From Methanoculleus chikugoensis (GTDB lineage Archaea > Halobacteriota > Methanomicrobia > Methanomicrobiales > Methanoculleaceae), in NCBI RefSeq assembly GCF_019669965.1, contig NZ_AP019781.1:1426001-1490000 (forward strand): a stretch of 64,000 nucleotides of DNA, in the 5' to 3' direction. The notes below the pieces were generated by a model, which was not told the DNA's origin, made no database searches, and saw only the letters and a list, made by a program, of their open reading frames with translations. A program made the translations under genes and the position numbers. How positions within the stretch are numbered: the first letter of the stretch is position 1; each line of letters opens with the position of its first letter. Shown in pieces: positions 41,373 to 51,741 of this stretch.

Positions 41373-43322
41373 TCACGCCCCCTCGGGAAGGAAGACGACC
41401 GCCCCGAGCGGGGGCAGGGTGAGCGAAAGCGAGCACGGCCGGCCGTGTGCCGGAACCCGCTCCGCCTCCACCCCGCCGAGATTCCCGACGCCGCTCCCAC
41501 CGTACTCGATCGCATCGCTGTTGAGCACCTCCTTCCAGAGCCCGCCGAACGGGACGCCGACCCGGTAGCCATAGCGCGGCACCGGCGTGAAGTTGCAGAC
41601 GACCAGGGCGACGTCGTCGGCCGACCGCCCCCGTCGCAGGTAGCTGACGACGCTCTTCTCGATGTCCGAGAAGTCGACCCACTCGAACCCCGCCGGATCG
41701 GCGTCCCGCTCGTGGAGGGCGGGCTCCCGCCGGTAGAGGCGGTTCAGGTCAGTGACCCACCGGAGGATCCCCTGGTGCGGCGCGTACTCCAGAAGGTGCC
41801 ACTCAAGCCCGGTCTCGTGGCCCCACTCCGACCACTGCCCGAACTCCCCGCCCATGAAGAGGAGTTTCTTGCCCGGGTGCGTGAACATATACCCATACAG
41901 GAGACGGAGATTTGCCCGTTTCCGCCACTCGTCGCCGGGCATCTTCCCGATCAGCGAACTTTTTTCGTGAACGACCTCGTCGTGCGAGAGAGGGAGGACG
42001 TAGCGCTCGGAGAACGCATACCATATGCTGAACGTCAGGAGATCGGGGCGGTACTTCCGAAAGACCGGATCGAGCGTGAAGTAGTCCAGGGTATCGTGCA
42101 TCCAGCCCATGTTCCACTTCAGGTCGAACCCGAGCCCCCCGGTCGCGGTCGGGGCGGTCACCCCCGGCCAGGCGGTTGCCTCCTCGGCGATGACAAGAAC
42201 GTCCGGGAAGTTCGCGTGGATGGTGTCGTTCACCTTCCGCAGAAACGTCATCGCCTCGAGGTTCTCCCGCCCGCCGTAGACGTTCGGCGTCCACTCCCCG
42301 GCGCTCCGGGCGTAGTCGAGGTAGAGCATCGAGGAGACCGCATCGACCCGGAGACCATCCGCGTGGTAGCGTTCGAGCCAGAAGACGGCGCTGCTGATGA
42401 GAACCGACCTGACCTCGTTCCTCGCGAGATTGAAGACGTAACTCTTCCATTCCGGATGGTAGCGCCGGCCGGGGAGGGCGTGCTCGTAGAGGTAGGTGCC
42501 GTCGAAGTAGGAGAGGCCGTAGCCGTCGGAGGGGAAATGGGACGGCACCCAGTCGAGGATCACCCCGATCCCGCGCAGGTGAAGGTGCTCGACGAGGTGC
42601 ATGAACTCCTGCGGGGTGCCGTACCTGCTCGTGGGGGCGAAGTAGCCGAGCGTCTGGTAGCCCCAGGAGGCGTAGAGCGGGTGCTCCATAACCGGGAGGA
42701 ACTCGACGTGCGTGAACCCCGCCTCGAGCAGGTAGTCGGCAAGTTCGGTTGCAACCTTCTGGTAATTCGTGCATCGCCCCTCCTGCATCCGCCACGAACC
42801 GAGATGAACCTCATAGACGGATACCGGGGCGTCCGGGGTGTTCACCTCTTCCCGGCAGCGCATCCACGCCCGGTCACGCCAGGCGTAGGAGAGATCCCAG
42901 ACGACGGACGCGGTCTTCGGCGGAACCTCCCAGAAGCGGGCGAACGGATCCCCCTTCTCCACGCGGTAATCGCGGTACCTGCTCCGGATGTGATACTTGT
43001 AGAGCGTCCCGTGGCCGAGTTCCGGGACAAACCCCTCCCAGATGCCGGAACCGTCGCTCCGCGCTGTCAGCGGGTCTTTGCCCGCCTTCCACCCGTTGAA
43101 GTCCCCGATGACCGAGACCTCCGCGGCGTTCGGCGCCCAGACGGAGAAGAACGTCCCCTGCACGCCGTCGGCGACGGCGAGATGCGCCCCCAGCTTCTCG
43201 TAGAGGCGTGAGTGGTTCCCCTGCCGGAAGAGGTAGACGTCATAGTCGGTGATGAGGCTCCCGGTCTTCGTGATCTCGGGCAACGCCTGCTGCACGCTCT
43301 CACCCGTCCCGGAGGTCTTCAT
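41373..43322 (-). CDS. glgB: 1,4-alpha-glucan branching enzyme (GH13)
   Basis: A 649-residue branching enzyme with an N-terminal CBM48 ([18 protein letters not shown]) and a GH13 barrel. [22 protein letters not shown] (catalytic Asp), [12 protein letters not shown] (acid Glu), LSHDEVVH and a C-terminal beta domain are visible. It forms alpha-1,6 branches in glycogen. It overlaps the synthase gene by 23 bases and precedes the DUF3536 gene, so the enzymes of one pathway are translationally linked. Confidence 0.93.
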   Translation of the reverse strand: MKTSGTGESVQQALPEITKTGSLITDYDVYLFRQGNHSRLYEKLGAHLAVADGVQGTFFSVWAPNAAEVSVIGDFNGWKAGKDPLTARSDGSGIWEGFVPELGHGTLYKYHIRSRYRDYRVEKGDPFARFWEVPPKTASVVWDLSYAWRDRAWMRCREEVNTPDAPVSVYEVHLGSWRMQEGRCTNYQKVATELADYLLEAGFTHVEFLPVMEHPLYASWGYQTLGYFAPTSRYGTPQEFMHLVEHLHLRGIGVILDWVPSHFPSDGYGLSYFDGTYLYEHALPGRRYHPEWKSYVFNLARNEVRSVLISSAVFWLERYHADGLRVDAVSSMLYLDYARSAGEWTPNVYGGRENLEAMTFLRKVNDTIHANFPDVLVIAEEATAWPGVTAPTATGGLGFDLKWNMGWMHDTLDYFTLDPVFRKYRPDLLTFSIWYAFSERYVLPLSHDEVVHEKSSLIGKMPGDEWRKRANLRLLYGYMFTHPGKKLLFMGGEFGQWSEWGHETGLEWHLLEYAPHQGILRWVTDLNRLYRREPALHERDADPAGFEWVDFSDIEKSVVSYLRRGRSADDVALVVCNFTPVPRYGYRVGVPFGGLWKEVLNSDAIEYGGSGVGNLGGVEAERVPAHGRPCSLSLTLPPLGAVVFLPEGA

Positions 43323-44472
43323 CGCGGCCCGCCCGGGGGATGTCCCGGTAGACGCCGAGCACCCGTTCCGTGACGACGCTCCACCTGAACTTATCCATCA
43401 CCTTCCTCTGGCCGGCTTTCCCGAGCCTCTGCATGTAGGCCGGGTCGTCGATGAGGTGGCAGACCCCCCAGGCGATCGAGTCCGGCCGGACGGGCACCTT
43501 GATCCCGTTCCTGAAGTTATCGATGTTCTCGGCGAGCCCCCCGACCTCCGTCGCGACGACGCAACGCTCCGCGCTCCAGGCCTCCGTGAGGACGAGCCCG
43601 AACGGCTCGTTCCTGCTCGGGATGGCGACGAGATCGCAGGCGTTCAGGAGCCGGACATGATCCGTATCGGAGACGTAGCCGAGGAACTGCACGGGAAGAC
43701 CGTTCGCCATCCCCTCCAGGTAGCCGCGCATATCGCCGGTGCCGGCGAAGAGGAACTGCACGTCCCAGCGTTTGGCGAGGATCTCGGGTATGGCCTGCAT
43801 CAGGAGGTCGGGGCCCTTCTGGTAGGTGAGACGGCCGACGAAGAGGACGACGGGCGCGAGCGGGTGGATGCCGTAGTGTTTCTTCACCTCGCCCGGGTCG
43901 ACCGGGGTGCGGTAGGCGTCGGGATCGATCCCGTTCGGGATGACGGCGATCTTCCACTCGGGGATGTTGTAGAGCCACATCACCTCGGTCTTCGTCGAGT
44001 TGGAGACGGTCGTGACCGACTTCGCGATGTAGCCCCCGTACCACTCCTTGCCCGATATCTCCTGGAACTCCCACCAGCCGCCGAAGTTCCCCCCGTGCCG
44101 GCCGTACTCGGTTGAATGGAAGGAGAGGACGGTGTTGCGGTCGCGGAGAACGTGCAGCGCCTCCACGACGTGCCAGTCGTGGAAGTGGAGGATGTCGAAC
44201 GGCGGCGTGTCGTGAGCGCGGAACGCGTCCACGAGCATGTTGCTCATCGTCCTGCAGTACTCGATGACGTTGCCGCCGTACGGCAGGCAGTAGTGGTAGT
44301 GGACTCCGTTGACCGTCGCATCATTCCCTTCCCCCCGCGTGAAGAAGTGAACCTCGTGTCCTTTCAGGGCGAGGCGCTCGGCAAGGTGGGTCGCCGCCGG
44401 GGCAAGGCCGCCCACCTTGAAGGTGGAATGGAGCGACTCCCAGCAGAAGAAGGCTATTTTAAACGATTCCAT
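43300..44472 (-). CDS. GT4-type glycogen synthase/glucosyltransferase
   Basis: A 390-residue GT-B glycosyltransferase of family GT4 rather than the usual GT5 GlgA. The N-terminal [17 protein letters not shown] and [10 protein letters not shown] form the acceptor domain. The nucleotide-sugar domain has [20 protein letters not shown] and the E-x7-E motif [15 protein letters not shown]. It would elongate an alpha-1,4-glucan from UDP- or ADP-glucose; no ADP-glucose pyrophosphorylase is nearby, so the donor is uncertain. It overlaps the GH57 gene upstream by 19 bases and glgB by 23. Confidence 0.85.
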   Translation of the reverse strand: MESFKIAFFCWESLHSTFKVGGLAPAATHLAERLALKGHEVHFFTRGEGNDATVNGVHYHYCLPYGGNVIEYCRTMSNMLVDAFRAHDTPPFDILHFHDWHVVEALHVLRDRNTVLSFHSTEYGRHGGNFGGWWEFQEISGKEWYGGYIAKSVTTVSNSTKTEVMWLYNIPEWKIAVIPNGIDPDAYRTPVDPGEVKKHYGIHPLAPVVLFVGRLTYQKGPDLLMQAIPEILAKRWDVQFLFAGTGDMRGYLEGMANGLPVQFLGYVSDTDHVRLLNACDLVAIPSRNEPFGLVLTEAWSAERCVVATEVGGLAENIDNFRNGIKVPVRPDSIAWGVCHLIDDPAYMQRLGKAGQRKVMDKFRWSVVTERVLGVYRDIPRAGRDEDLRDG

Positions 44473-45899
44473 AGTCTCTCAATCCTCTTTCGGATCGCCG
44501 ACCGGAGTTCGGCACGGTCGGCGACGCCCGAGACCTTCTTCGCCAGGTTTTCGTCGCCGATGACGAGGTCGATCCAGCGGGTGAAGTCTTCGCGCTCCAC
44601 GTGGTAGCGGATAACGTCGTCGGGAGCAAATTCGAGCATGTTCAGGAGTTCCTGCAGGCTGTGGGCGGCGTAGCCGGCCGGCCGTTCGTGCGACGAGAAG
44701 TAGAACGCCTTCTCCGGCGGGACGCACCGGAGCGAGAGGACGGCTTTGCGCGACCGTGCGCTGGCTGCCGACCGTTCCTCGAAGTCGGAGAGCACCCGCA
44801 TGAAGGAGGCGAAGTGGTCGTGGGCCGCCTGGTGGCTGACGGCGTGGAGCGGCTTTCCGCACGAGGCCGAGCGCATGGCCATCCTTCGGATATGATCGGT
44901 ATCGAGAAGAGATCGCCAGATGTTCCTGTCCGCGACGAGGTCGCGGGCCTCCTCGAGCGCCTGGTGAGCGGACTGCTGCAGGATGGTCATCTGCAGGTTC
45001 TTCGGTTCGGCTCTCTCCCCGATCTCCCCGTGCGCCGGGAATGTTGCGGCCACCGAGGGATGCACGCTCTCTATCCCCTCCCCGGTGAGGGCGGACGGGA
45101 GCGCCCGCAGGAACTCGAGGATGCCCGTCTCGGCCCCGATGGCATCCCCAAAGACGCGGTAGTCGAGGAAGAGCGTGACGCAGTCGCCCGGGGATACGGA
45201 GAGCCACTCCGCGTACCGGTCGGCCATGAGCGGCCATTTGTCCCATCCGCGCCAGGGAAACCGCACGGCGATATCGTCGGCGAGATCGCAGTGGGTGACG
45301 ATGACGGGAAGATCGCGGTAGGTGTATGTGTAGTTCGGGTCTCTCTCAAGAGCGGGGCCCTCGCTCCCCTCGATGATCGCCGCCCGGATTCCGGCATCCT
45401 TGAGCACCTTCACGGTGGCGGGGGTGATGGGGTAGTCGGTATGAGCGAACGCGGTCGGCGCCACGGAGAAGAGTTCCTTCATCAGGTCGCGATGCATAAG
45501 GAGTTCGGCCTCGAACTCCGTGAGATCGGCGAACTGTCCGGCGACGCTGTGATGGTAGGTCTGGGCGAGGAGTTCGACGTTTAGATGGGTGGCCGCATGG
45601 GAGAGGAGGTCGAGCATCTCCGGGTACCACTCCTCAAGGTGCTCCACGACCGTCCCGGAGATGCTGAGGGCGCAGGCAAACCCGCCGTCCAGGAGGTCGA
45701 GGAGGATCTCCGTTGCCGGCCGAAAGGAACGGTCGATGACGTCTCCCAGGTCTTCCTTTATATTCGGACTAAAGTACCTGTCTTTCGCGTCTCTCGTTCT
45801 CTTTACCGTATCTGGCCGAAATCCGGGATTGAGGTAACAGGGATAGTGGATATCGAATCCCAGACAGACCTTTGGTGAATTTGAGCCCTCGCCTGTCAT
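44454..45899 (-). CDS. GH57-family alpha-amylase-like protein
   Basis: A 481-residue glycoside hydrolase family 57 protein. VCLGFDIHYPCYLNPGF is the divergent first motif, QTYHHSVAGQFADL and FAHTDYPITP are later barrel elements, and HAVSHQAAHDHFASF lies near residue 345-360. GH57 alpha-amylases and 4-alpha-glucanotransferases act on linear glucans. It is the first gene of the glycogen synthesis operon. The chosen start 45899 lies at the predicted transcription start (TATA at 45921-45930) and is leaderless; an ATG 17 codons upstream is the alternative. Confidence 0.85.
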   Translation of the reverse strand: MTGEGSNSPKVCLGFDIHYPCYLNPGFRPDTVKRTRDAKDRYFSPNIKEDLGDVIDRSFRPATEILLDLLDGGFACALSISGTVVEHLEEWYPEMLDLLSHAATHLNVELLAQTYHHSVAGQFADLTEFEAELLMHRDLMKELFSVAPTAFAHTDYPITPATVKVLKDAGIRAAIIEGSEGPALERDPNYTYTYRDLPVIVTHCDLADDIAVRFPWRGWDKWPLMADRYAEWLSVSPGDCVTLFLDYRVFGDAIGAETGILEFLRALPSALTGEGIESVHPSVAATFPAHGEIGERAEPKNLQMTILQQSAHQALEEARDLVADRNIWRSLLDTDHIRRMAMRSASCGKPLHAVSHQAAHDHFASFMRVLSDFEERSAASARSRKAVLSLRCVPPEKAFYFSSHERPAGYAAHSLQELLNMLEFAPDDVIRYHVEREDFTRWIDLVIGDENLAKKVSGVADRAELRSAIRKRIERLWNRLK

Positions 45900-45920
45900 C
45901 GGGGGTAGATGTCCGTTTCC

Positions 45921-45930
45921 GTATATAAAT
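45921..45930 (-). promoter_or_regulatory. Promoter of the glycogen-synthesis operon
   Basis: ATTTATATAC on the minus strand is a strong TATA box, 25 bases before the putative leaderless start of the GH57 gene at 45899. No obvious palindrome like that at glgP is seen next to it, so synthesis and phosphorylase genes seem to be regulated differently. Confidence 0.6.
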
Positions 45931-46091
45931 GTCGTCAGTTCCGGGGCCACATCGATCCTCTCCGTCTCTCCAGGCTCTGATGCAACGGCGGCGTGCGGAT
46001 GTTGCTCCGGCAGGAGATCGAGAGAGCCTCATCCCGTTATCTTCCGGATAACTCAAATGCAGGGACGATCCATCGCATAGTGAGGAACATC

Positions 46092-46940
46092 GTGAGCGGC
46101 GACGGATTTCTCGTGAGGACGATGGACCGGCGGGAGGTCGGGACCGCCGTCGACTGGGCGGGGCAGGAGGGGTGGAACCCGGGGGTTCACGACGCGGAGG
46201 CATTCTACGCCGCCGATCCCGGAGGGTTCTTCGTCGCAGAACTCGACGGGGAGCCGATAGGCTCGGTCTCGGTCGTCAACTACGGCGAGACGTTCGCCTT
46301 TGCCGGGCTGTACATCCTGAAGCCCGGGTACCGGAACCGGGGCTACGGGAGCAGGCTGTTTGCCGCAGGCATGGCCCATGCAGGTGACCGGAACGTCGGG
46401 GGCGACGGCGTCGTCGAGATGCAGGAGAAGTACCGCACGCGGTCCGGGTTCAGGTTTGCATACCGTAACATCAGGTTCGAGGGCACCGGCGGCGGCAGCG
46501 AACCCGAAGGCCCGGCCGATCTCGCGGAGGTGCCGTTCGAGCGGCTCAGCGCGTACGATGCCCGGCACTTCCCGGCGCCGCGCCCCGCGTTCCTGTCATC
46601 CTGGATCCGGCAGGAGGGGACGTCGGGCCGTGCCGTTCTCGCGGACGACGGCGGTATCAGGGGATACGGCGTCATCCGGAGGTGCCGGAGCGGCTACAAA
46701 ATCGGGCCGCTCTTTGCGGAGACGCCGGAAATTGCGGAGGAGATCTTCCTTGCTCTCTCCGCGCAGGCACCGGGCGAGCCGGTCTACCTGGATACGCCGG
46801 AGCCGAACGCCGCCGCCGTGGCGCTCGCCCGCCGGCACGGGATGTCGCCCGTCTTCGAGACGGGGCGGATCTACACGAAGACGATCCCCGATCTCCCTAT
46901 CCGTGAGATCTTCGGCGTGACGTCGTTCGAGCTCGGGTGA
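46092..46940 (+). CDS. GNAT acetyltransferase with C-terminal Acetyltransf_18-like domain
   Basis: A 282-residue GNAT protein. The first domain shows VSVVNYGETFAFAGLYILKP and the acetyl-CoA-binding GYRNRGYGSRLF. The second half is a YitH-type domain with GRAVLADDGGIRGYGVIRRC, GPLFAETPEIAEE and a C-terminal MSPVFETGRIYTK. Substrate is unknown. GTG 46092 (VSGDGFLVRTMDRREVG) with GAGGAACAT before it is preferred; the upstream residues to 45993 look like leader DNA. Confidence 0.78.
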   Translation: MSGDGFLVRTMDRREVGTAVDWAGQEGWNPGVHDAEAFYAADPGGFFVAELDGEPIGSVSVVNYGETFAFAGLYILKPGYRNRGYGSRLFAAGMAHAGDRNVGGDGVVEMQEKYRTRSGFRFAYRNIRFEGTGGGSEPEGPADLAEVPFERLSAYDARHFPAPRPAFLSSWIRQEGTSGRAVLADDGGIRGYGVIRRCRSGYKIGPLFAETPEIAEEIFLALSAQAPGEPVYLDTPEPNAAAVALARRHGMSPVFETGRIYTKTIPDLPIREIFGVTSFELG

Positions 46941-46998
46941 CCGGGCCAAAAGATTCTAAAGCGCCCCCTCCCGATCACTCTTCAGGGAGTGTGGCTGC

Positions 46999-49299
46999 AT
47001 GGACTACCTGGAGGAGTTTCCCGTTCTCGTCATCGACGACGAACTGCACTCGGATACCGCAGAAGGACGGGCATCGCGGGAGATCGTGAAAGAACTGAAA
47101 GACGAGGATTTTATCGTTATCGAAGCCCTGACCGCACGTGGCGGGCTTCACGCATTCCTCTCGCACCCTCACGCGAGCTGTATCGTCATCGACTGGGAAC
47201 TCTCCCCCGAGACCACGAACGGCACGCTCACCGTTGCGGATCTCATCACCCTCATCCGGGAGAGGAACCCGAAGATCCCGATATTCTTAAACACCGAGAA
47301 ACTGGCGATCTCCGCCATCCCTCTCTCTGTCATATCCCGGATCGACGGCTACATCTGGAAACTCGAGGATACCCCCGGCTTCATTGCCGGCCACATCAAA
47401 CGGGCGGCAACGAACTACCTCGCCGACGTCCTTCCGCCGTTCTTCCGGGGGCTGATGGACTACGTCGAGGAGTACCGCTACTCCTGGCACACGCCGGGGC
47501 ACATGGGCGGCGTCGCGTTCCTCAAGAACGCCGCAGGCCGGATCTTCTACAACTTCTTCGGGGAGAACGCTCTTCGGGCCGACCTCTCGGCCTCGGTGCA
47601 GGAACTCGGCTCGCTCCTGGATCATTCCGGCGTCGTCGGGGAGGCGGAGCGGAAGGCCGCGGAGGTCTTCGGGGCCGACCGGACCTACTTCGTCACCGGC
47701 GGCACGTCGGCCGCGAACAGGATCGTCTGGCTTGGGACCGTCACTCCCGGCGACGTCGTCCTGGTCGACCGGAACTGTCATGCGTCCGTGATGCACGCGA
47801 TCGTCATGACCGGCGCCGTCCCGATCTACCTCATCCCGGCCCGGAACGAGTACGGGATCATCGGCCCCGTCCGGAGCAGCGAGTTCCGTCCCGAGGTCGT
47901 CGCTGAGAAGGTCAGGAACTGCCCTCTCATCGACGATCCCGCTTCGCAGACGGTCAGGATGGCCGTGGTCACGAACTCTACCTACGACGGGATCTGCTAT
48001 AGCGCGGAGAGGATCGAGGAGCAGTTGCGCGACACCGTCCCCTACATCCACTTCGACGAGGCGTGGTCGGGCTACGCCCGGTTCCACCCCCTCTACGCCG
48101 GGAGGTTCGGGATGCACCGGGCGGGAGCGGCCGGGCCGACGATCTTTGCCACCCAGTCGACCCATAAGGTCCTCGCCGCCTTCTCGCAGGGCTCGATGCT
48201 CCACGTCAGGCAGGGCACAGGATCGGTCGACCACCCGCGGTTCAACGAGGCGTTCATGATGCTCACCTCGACCTCCCCCCAGTACACTATCATCGCGTCG
48301 CTCGACGTCGCCACCAAGATGATGGCAGGACACTCGGGGAGGTTCCTCGTCGAAGAGGCGATCGAGGAGGCGATCGTCTTTAGAAAGAAGATGGTGACGG
48401 TGGCCGAAGAGATCCGGGCCGCGAACCGGACCGGGAAGGACTACTGGTGGTTCACCGTCTGGCAGCCCGACTGTATCATGGACGAAGAGACGGAGAGACC
48501 GCTTGGTGAGGCGGACGAGGCGCTCCTCCGGAGCCATGCCGGCTGTTGGCTTCTGGAGCCCCACGATGCCTGGCACGGCTTCGACGGCATCGAGGAGGGT
48601 TACGCCATGCTCGACCCGATCAAGGTGACGATCCTCACCCCGGGGATTGGCCCGGGCGGGAGGATGGAAGAGAGAGGGATCCCGGCGGCCATCGTCACGA
48701 AGTACCTCCGGGAGAACGGGATCGTCGTCGAGAAGACCGGGTACTACTCGTTCTTGATTCTCTTCACGCTCGGGATCACCAAGGGCAAGTCCGGGACGCT
48801 GCTCGCGGAACTCTTCCGGTTCAAGGCACTCTACGACGGCAACAACCCGCTCGAGGAGGTCTTCCCCGATCTCGTGCGCCGCTATCCGGCCCGGTACGCC
48901 GGGCGGGGCCTTGCCGACCTCTGCCGGGAGATGCACGGCTATCTGCGTGATGAGGCGATCGCCGGCACGCTCAGGAACGTCTACGCGACGCTGCCGGAAC
49001 CGGCGATGACGCCGGCGGAGGCCTACCGCCGCCTGGTGCGCGGCGAGGTGACGCCAGTGCCCGCGAGCGAACTCGCGGGGAGGACGGTTGCGGTGATGGT
49101 CGTCCCCTACCCCCCCGGCATCCCGGTCATCATGCCGGGGGAGCGGTGCACCCCGGCCACGCGGGCGATCGTCGACTACCTCACGGCGTTGCAGGAGTTC
49201 GATTCCCGCTTCCCGGGGTTCGAGAACGAGGTGCACGGGGTGGACGTCGTAGCGGAGGACGGGCAGAGGGTCTATTACATCTACTGTGTTGCGGAGTGA
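46999..49299 (+). CDS. Orn/Lys/Arg decarboxylase (AdiA/CadA fold)
   Basis: A 766-residue PLP enzyme of the large inducible basic amino-acid decarboxylase family. A response-regulator-like wing domain lies at residues 1-125. The core has SWHTPGHMGGVAF, FVTGGTSAANRIVWLG, HFDEAWSGY and the Schiff-base lysine in ATQSTHKVLAAFSQGS. The C-terminal domain includes PYPPGIPVIMPGE. Substrate (Arg, Lys or Orn) is not decided by sequence; in methanogens arginine decarboxylation would feed polyamines. The ATG follows AGGGAG by ten bases. Confidence 0.9.
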   Translation: MDYLEEFPVLVIDDELHSDTAEGRASREIVKELKDEDFIVIEALTARGGLHAFLSHPHASCIVIDWELSPETTNGTLTVADLITLIRERNPKIPIFLNTEKLAISAIPLSVISRIDGYIWKLEDTPGFIAGHIKRAATNYLADVLPPFFRGLMDYVEEYRYSWHTPGHMGGVAFLKNAAGRIFYNFFGENALRADLSASVQELGSLLDHSGVVGEAERKAAEVFGADRTYFVTGGTSAANRIVWLGTVTPGDVVLVDRNCHASVMHAIVMTGAVPIYLIPARNEYGIIGPVRSSEFRPEVVAEKVRNCPLIDDPASQTVRMAVVTNSTYDGICYSAERIEEQLRDTVPYIHFDEAWSGYARFHPLYAGRFGMHRAGAAGPTIFATQSTHKVLAAFSQGSMLHVRQGTGSVDHPRFNEAFMMLTSTSPQYTIIASLDVATKMMAGHSGRFLVEEAIEEAIVFRKKMVTVAEEIRAANRTGKDYWWFTVWQPDCIMDEETERPLGEADEALLRSHAGCWLLEPHDAWHGFDGIEEGYAMLDPIKVTILTPGIGPGGRMEERGIPAAIVTKYLRENGIVVEKTGYYSFLILFTLGITKGKSGTLLAELFRFKALYDGNNPLEEVFPDLVRRYPARYAGRGLADLCREMHGYLRDEAIAGTLRNVYATLPEPAMTPAEAYRRLVRGEVTPVPASELAGRTVAVMVVPYPPGIPVIMPGERCTPATRAIVDYLTALQEFDSRFPGFENEVHGVDVVAEDGQRVYYIYCVAE

Positions 49300-49325
49300 T
49301 GGGGCCGGATGCTGGAGAGTTAGCA

Positions 49326-49460
49326 ACGTAGCCTCACGCGAAGGCACGAAGGCGCGAAGTCCGGGATGTTGACAGTTCCCTTCGCGTTCTTCGCGGCTTC
49401 GCACCTGCGGTGCTCAAACTCCAGGCGTTCAGCCCATCGCTCTTCGCGTGGGTTAATGGT
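49326..49460. repeat. Short repeat with CGCGAAG/CTTCGCG blocks
   Basis: The gap after the decarboxylase has multiple CGAAG and CTTCG blocks. TTCTTCGCGGCTTCGC at 49387-49402 recurs with one mismatch at 58828-58843. It resembles the short dispersed intergenic repeats common in methanogens. No gene is seen between 49300 and 49553. Confidence 0.5.
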
Positions 49461-49553
49461 GCTCTCAAAAGAGTGTCTACAGGGCGGGGTACGCCCTGAT
49501 TTGATCTCCGGCCGGTGGATCGGGACACCTGACGCCGGAGCCGTAGAAAGGCC

Positions 49554-50897
49554 TTACTCTCCCTTCAGCATCGCGTCGATCGCCGCGGCCGCCTTCTTCG
49601 CCGAGCCCATCGCCTCGATCACCGTCGCCGCGCCGGTGGCGATATCCCCGCCGGCGTAGACGTGGGGGATGGACGTCCGGCCGTTCTTGTCGACGGCGAC
49701 GTTGCCCCTCCGGCCGCGCTCGAGCCCCGGGATCAGGGAGACGAGGAGCGGGTTCGGGCTCGTGCCGATCGCCTGGACGACCATGTCCACGTCGAGGGTG
49801 AACTCGCTCCCCTCGATCGGTTCAGGCGACCGGCGGCCGCTCGCGTCCATGCCGCAGAGCGACATCTTCACGCACTCGATCCCCGTGACGCACTGCTCGC
49901 CGAGGATCCGGGTCGGGTTCGTGCAGGTGAAGAACTCGATCTCTTCCTCCTTCGCGTGCAGGACCTCGGCCCTACGCGCCGGCATCTCTGCCTCTCCCCG
50001 CCGGTAGATCAACGAGACCTTCGCCCCCAGGCGGCGAGCCACCCTCGCCGCGTCCATCGCGACGTTGCCGCCGCCGATCACCGCGACGCGGGCGGCGTGC
50101 AGGACAGGCGTGTCGGACTCGGGGAACGCATCGGCGTGCATCAGGTTCACCCTCGTCAGGAACTCGTTTGCTGAGTAGACCCCGTTTAAGTTCTCTCCCG
50201 GGATGCACATGAACGCAGGAAGCCCAGCCCCGGTTCCGAGGAAGACCGCGTCGTAGCCGAGGAGTTCGTCCGTGCTGACGCTCCTCCCCACGAGGTGGTT
50301 CTTCTTCAGGCGGGCACCGAGGGCGAGCACCTGGTCGATCTCCGCTCTGACGACGTCCTTCGGGAGCCGGAATGCGGGGATACCGTAGGTCAGGACGCCG
50401 CCGGCCTCGTGGAGCGATTCATAGATCGTGACGGTGTGGCCGGCGCGGGCGAGTTCGGCCGCGGCCGTCAGCCCGGCGGGGCCGGAGCCCACGACCGCCA
50501 CGCGCTTCCCGGTCGGCTTTGCCGTCTCGGGGAGTTCGGCGCCGCTCTCCCGCTCCCGGTCGGCCACGAACCGCTCGAGCGCGCCGATCCGGATCGGGGT
50601 ATCCTTGTTGCCGAGGATGCAGACCCCCTCGCACTGGGTCTCCTGCGGGCAGACCCTCCCGCAGATGGCGGGGAGCATGTTCTGCTCCTTGAGCGCCCGT
50701 GCGGCCGCGGGGAAGTTCCCTTCCGCGACGTGCCCGATGAACGCGGGGATGTCGATGCAGACGGGGCAGCCCTTCACGCAGAGCGGCTTCTTGCACTGCA
50801 GGCAGCGCTCCGCCTCGGCGATCGCCTCGTCGGCGGAGAGGCCGCCATCGACCTCCTTGAAGTCCTTGATCCGGACGTCGGCCGGCCGGTCACTCAT
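49554..50897 (-). CDS. NfnB/GltD-like NAD(P)H flavoprotein oxidoreductase
   Basis: A 447-residue protein. Two N-terminal 4Fe-4S motifs (CLQCKKPLCVKGCPVCID and ICGRVCPQETQCEGVC, about 30-95) precede FAD (VAVVGSGPAGLTAAAELARA) and NADPH (VAVIGGGNVAMDAARVARRL) binding folds. It corresponds to GltD or the NfnB subunit of electron-bifurcating ferredoxin-NADP reductase. The start ATG 50897 follows GAAGGAGG. It overlaps its partner gene by eight bases. The partner argues for NfnB rather than glutamate synthase. Confidence 0.88.
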   Translation of the reverse strand: MSDRPADVRIKDFKEVDGGLSADEAIAEAERCLQCKKPLCVKGCPVCIDIPAFIGHVAEGNFPAAARALKEQNMLPAICGRVCPQETQCEGVCILGNKDTPIRIGALERFVADRERESGAELPETAKPTGKRVAVVGSGPAGLTAAAELARAGHTVTIYESLHEAGGVLTYGIPAFRLPKDVVRAEIDQVLALGARLKKNHLVGRSVSTDELLGYDAVFLGTGAGLPAFMCIPGENLNGVYSANEFLTRVNLMHADAFPESDTPVLHAARVAVIGGGNVAMDAARVARRLGAKVSLIYRRGEAEMPARRAEVLHAKEEEIEFFTCTNPTRILGEQCVTGIECVKMSLCGMDASGRRSPEPIEGSEFTLDVDMVVQAIGTSPNPLLVSLIPGLERGRRGNVAVDKNGRTSIPHVYAGGDIATGAATVIEAMGSAKKAAAAIDAMLKGE

Positions 50898-51741
50898 GGT
50901 GGTGGCCTCCTTCGCCGCACCGGCACCGGTGCTCCGCAAACCGCTCGAGCGAGGCCTTCTCCTGCCCGGTGTAGATTCGCTGCCGCTGCATCAACTCATT
51001 GAAGTCGACCTGGTGCGCGTCGAACTCGGGGCCGTCGACGCAGGCAAACTTCGTCTCTCCCCCGACGGTCACCCGGCAGGAGCCGCACATCCCTGTCCCG
51101 TCGACCATGATCGGGTTGAGGCTCACGTAGGTCTTCACGCCGTAGGGAACCGTCGCGCCGGCGGTGACCTTCATCATGATGGCGGGGCCGATAATCCAGA
51201 CCCGGTCGATCTTCCTCTCCGCGAGCAGTTTCTTCAGGACGTCGGCCGCAAACCCGTGAACGCCCTTGCTCCCGTCGTCGGTCGTTATGTGGAGTTCGTC
51301 GCAGATCTCGCGCATCTCGTCCTCGAGGATGAGGAGATCGGCGCTCCTCGCCCCGATGATCCCGATGACGTGGTTGCCGGCACTTTTCAGTTCCTTCGCG
51401 ATGAGGGGGGTGCTTGCGATCCCGACACCGCCGCCGATGACGCAGCAGGTGCCGTAGTTGCCGATCTCGCTCGGTTTTCCGAGCGGCCCCACGACGTCGC
51501 TGATGCTGTCGCCCGCGCCGAGGGTCGCAAGCTCCTCGGTCGTCTTGCCGACGGTCATAAAGATCACCCGGACGGTGTCCCCCCTGATCGCGGAGATGGT
51601 GAGCGGTATCCGCTCACCCGCCTCGTGCAGGCGGAGGATGATAAACTGACCCGCCCGTGCGTGCTGCGCCACCTGCGGCGCACGTATCCAGTATTCGTAA
51701 ACCCGGTCGGCGAGCTTTGTCGCCGCATCTATCTTATACAA
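50890..51741 (-). CDS. NfnA-like sulfide/dihydroorotate-dehydrogenase-type FAD/NAD-binding subunit
   Basis: A 283-residue protein of the ferredoxin-NADP reductase/DHODH electron-transfer subunit family. It has an FAD-binding ERIPLTISAIRGDTVRV, the NAD-binding CCVIGGGVGIASTPLIA, and C-terminal CGSCRVTVGGETKFAC for a 2Fe-2S cluster. With the next gene it would form an Nfn-type bifurcating transhydrogenase. TTG 51741 is chosen because GGAG sits eight bases before it; a GTG three codons upstream lies too close to that site. Confidence 0.86.
   Translation of the reverse strand: MYKIDAATKLADRVYEYWIRAPQVAQHARAGQFIILRLHEAGERIPLTISAIRGDTVRVIFMTVGKTTEELATLGAGDSISDVVGPLGKPSEIGNYGTCCVIGGGVGIASTPLIAKELKSAGNHVIGIIGARSADLLILEDEMREICDELHITTDDGSKGVHGFAADVLKKLLAERKIDRVWIIGPAIMMKVTAGATVPYGVKTYVSLNPIMVDGTGMCGSCRVTVGGETKFACVDGPEFDAHQVDFNELMQRQRIYTGQEKASLERFAEHRCRCGEGGHHHE

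Noticed and set aside
39801-43211. A 1136-codon open frame on the plus strand
   Set aside because: It is exactly antisense to the GH57/DUF3536 and glgB genes, has no recognisable domain, and is rich in Arg, Pro and Asp as expected for a GC-rich shadow frame.
46999-47370. Response-regulator gene fused before a decarboxylase
   Set aside because: The N-terminal 125 residues are the normal wing domain of inducible basic amino-acid decarboxylases, not a separate regulator.
47287-49404. A 705-codon minus-strand frame
   Set aside because: It is antisense to the decarboxylase, whose motifs are complete; no domain is visible in the opposite frame.
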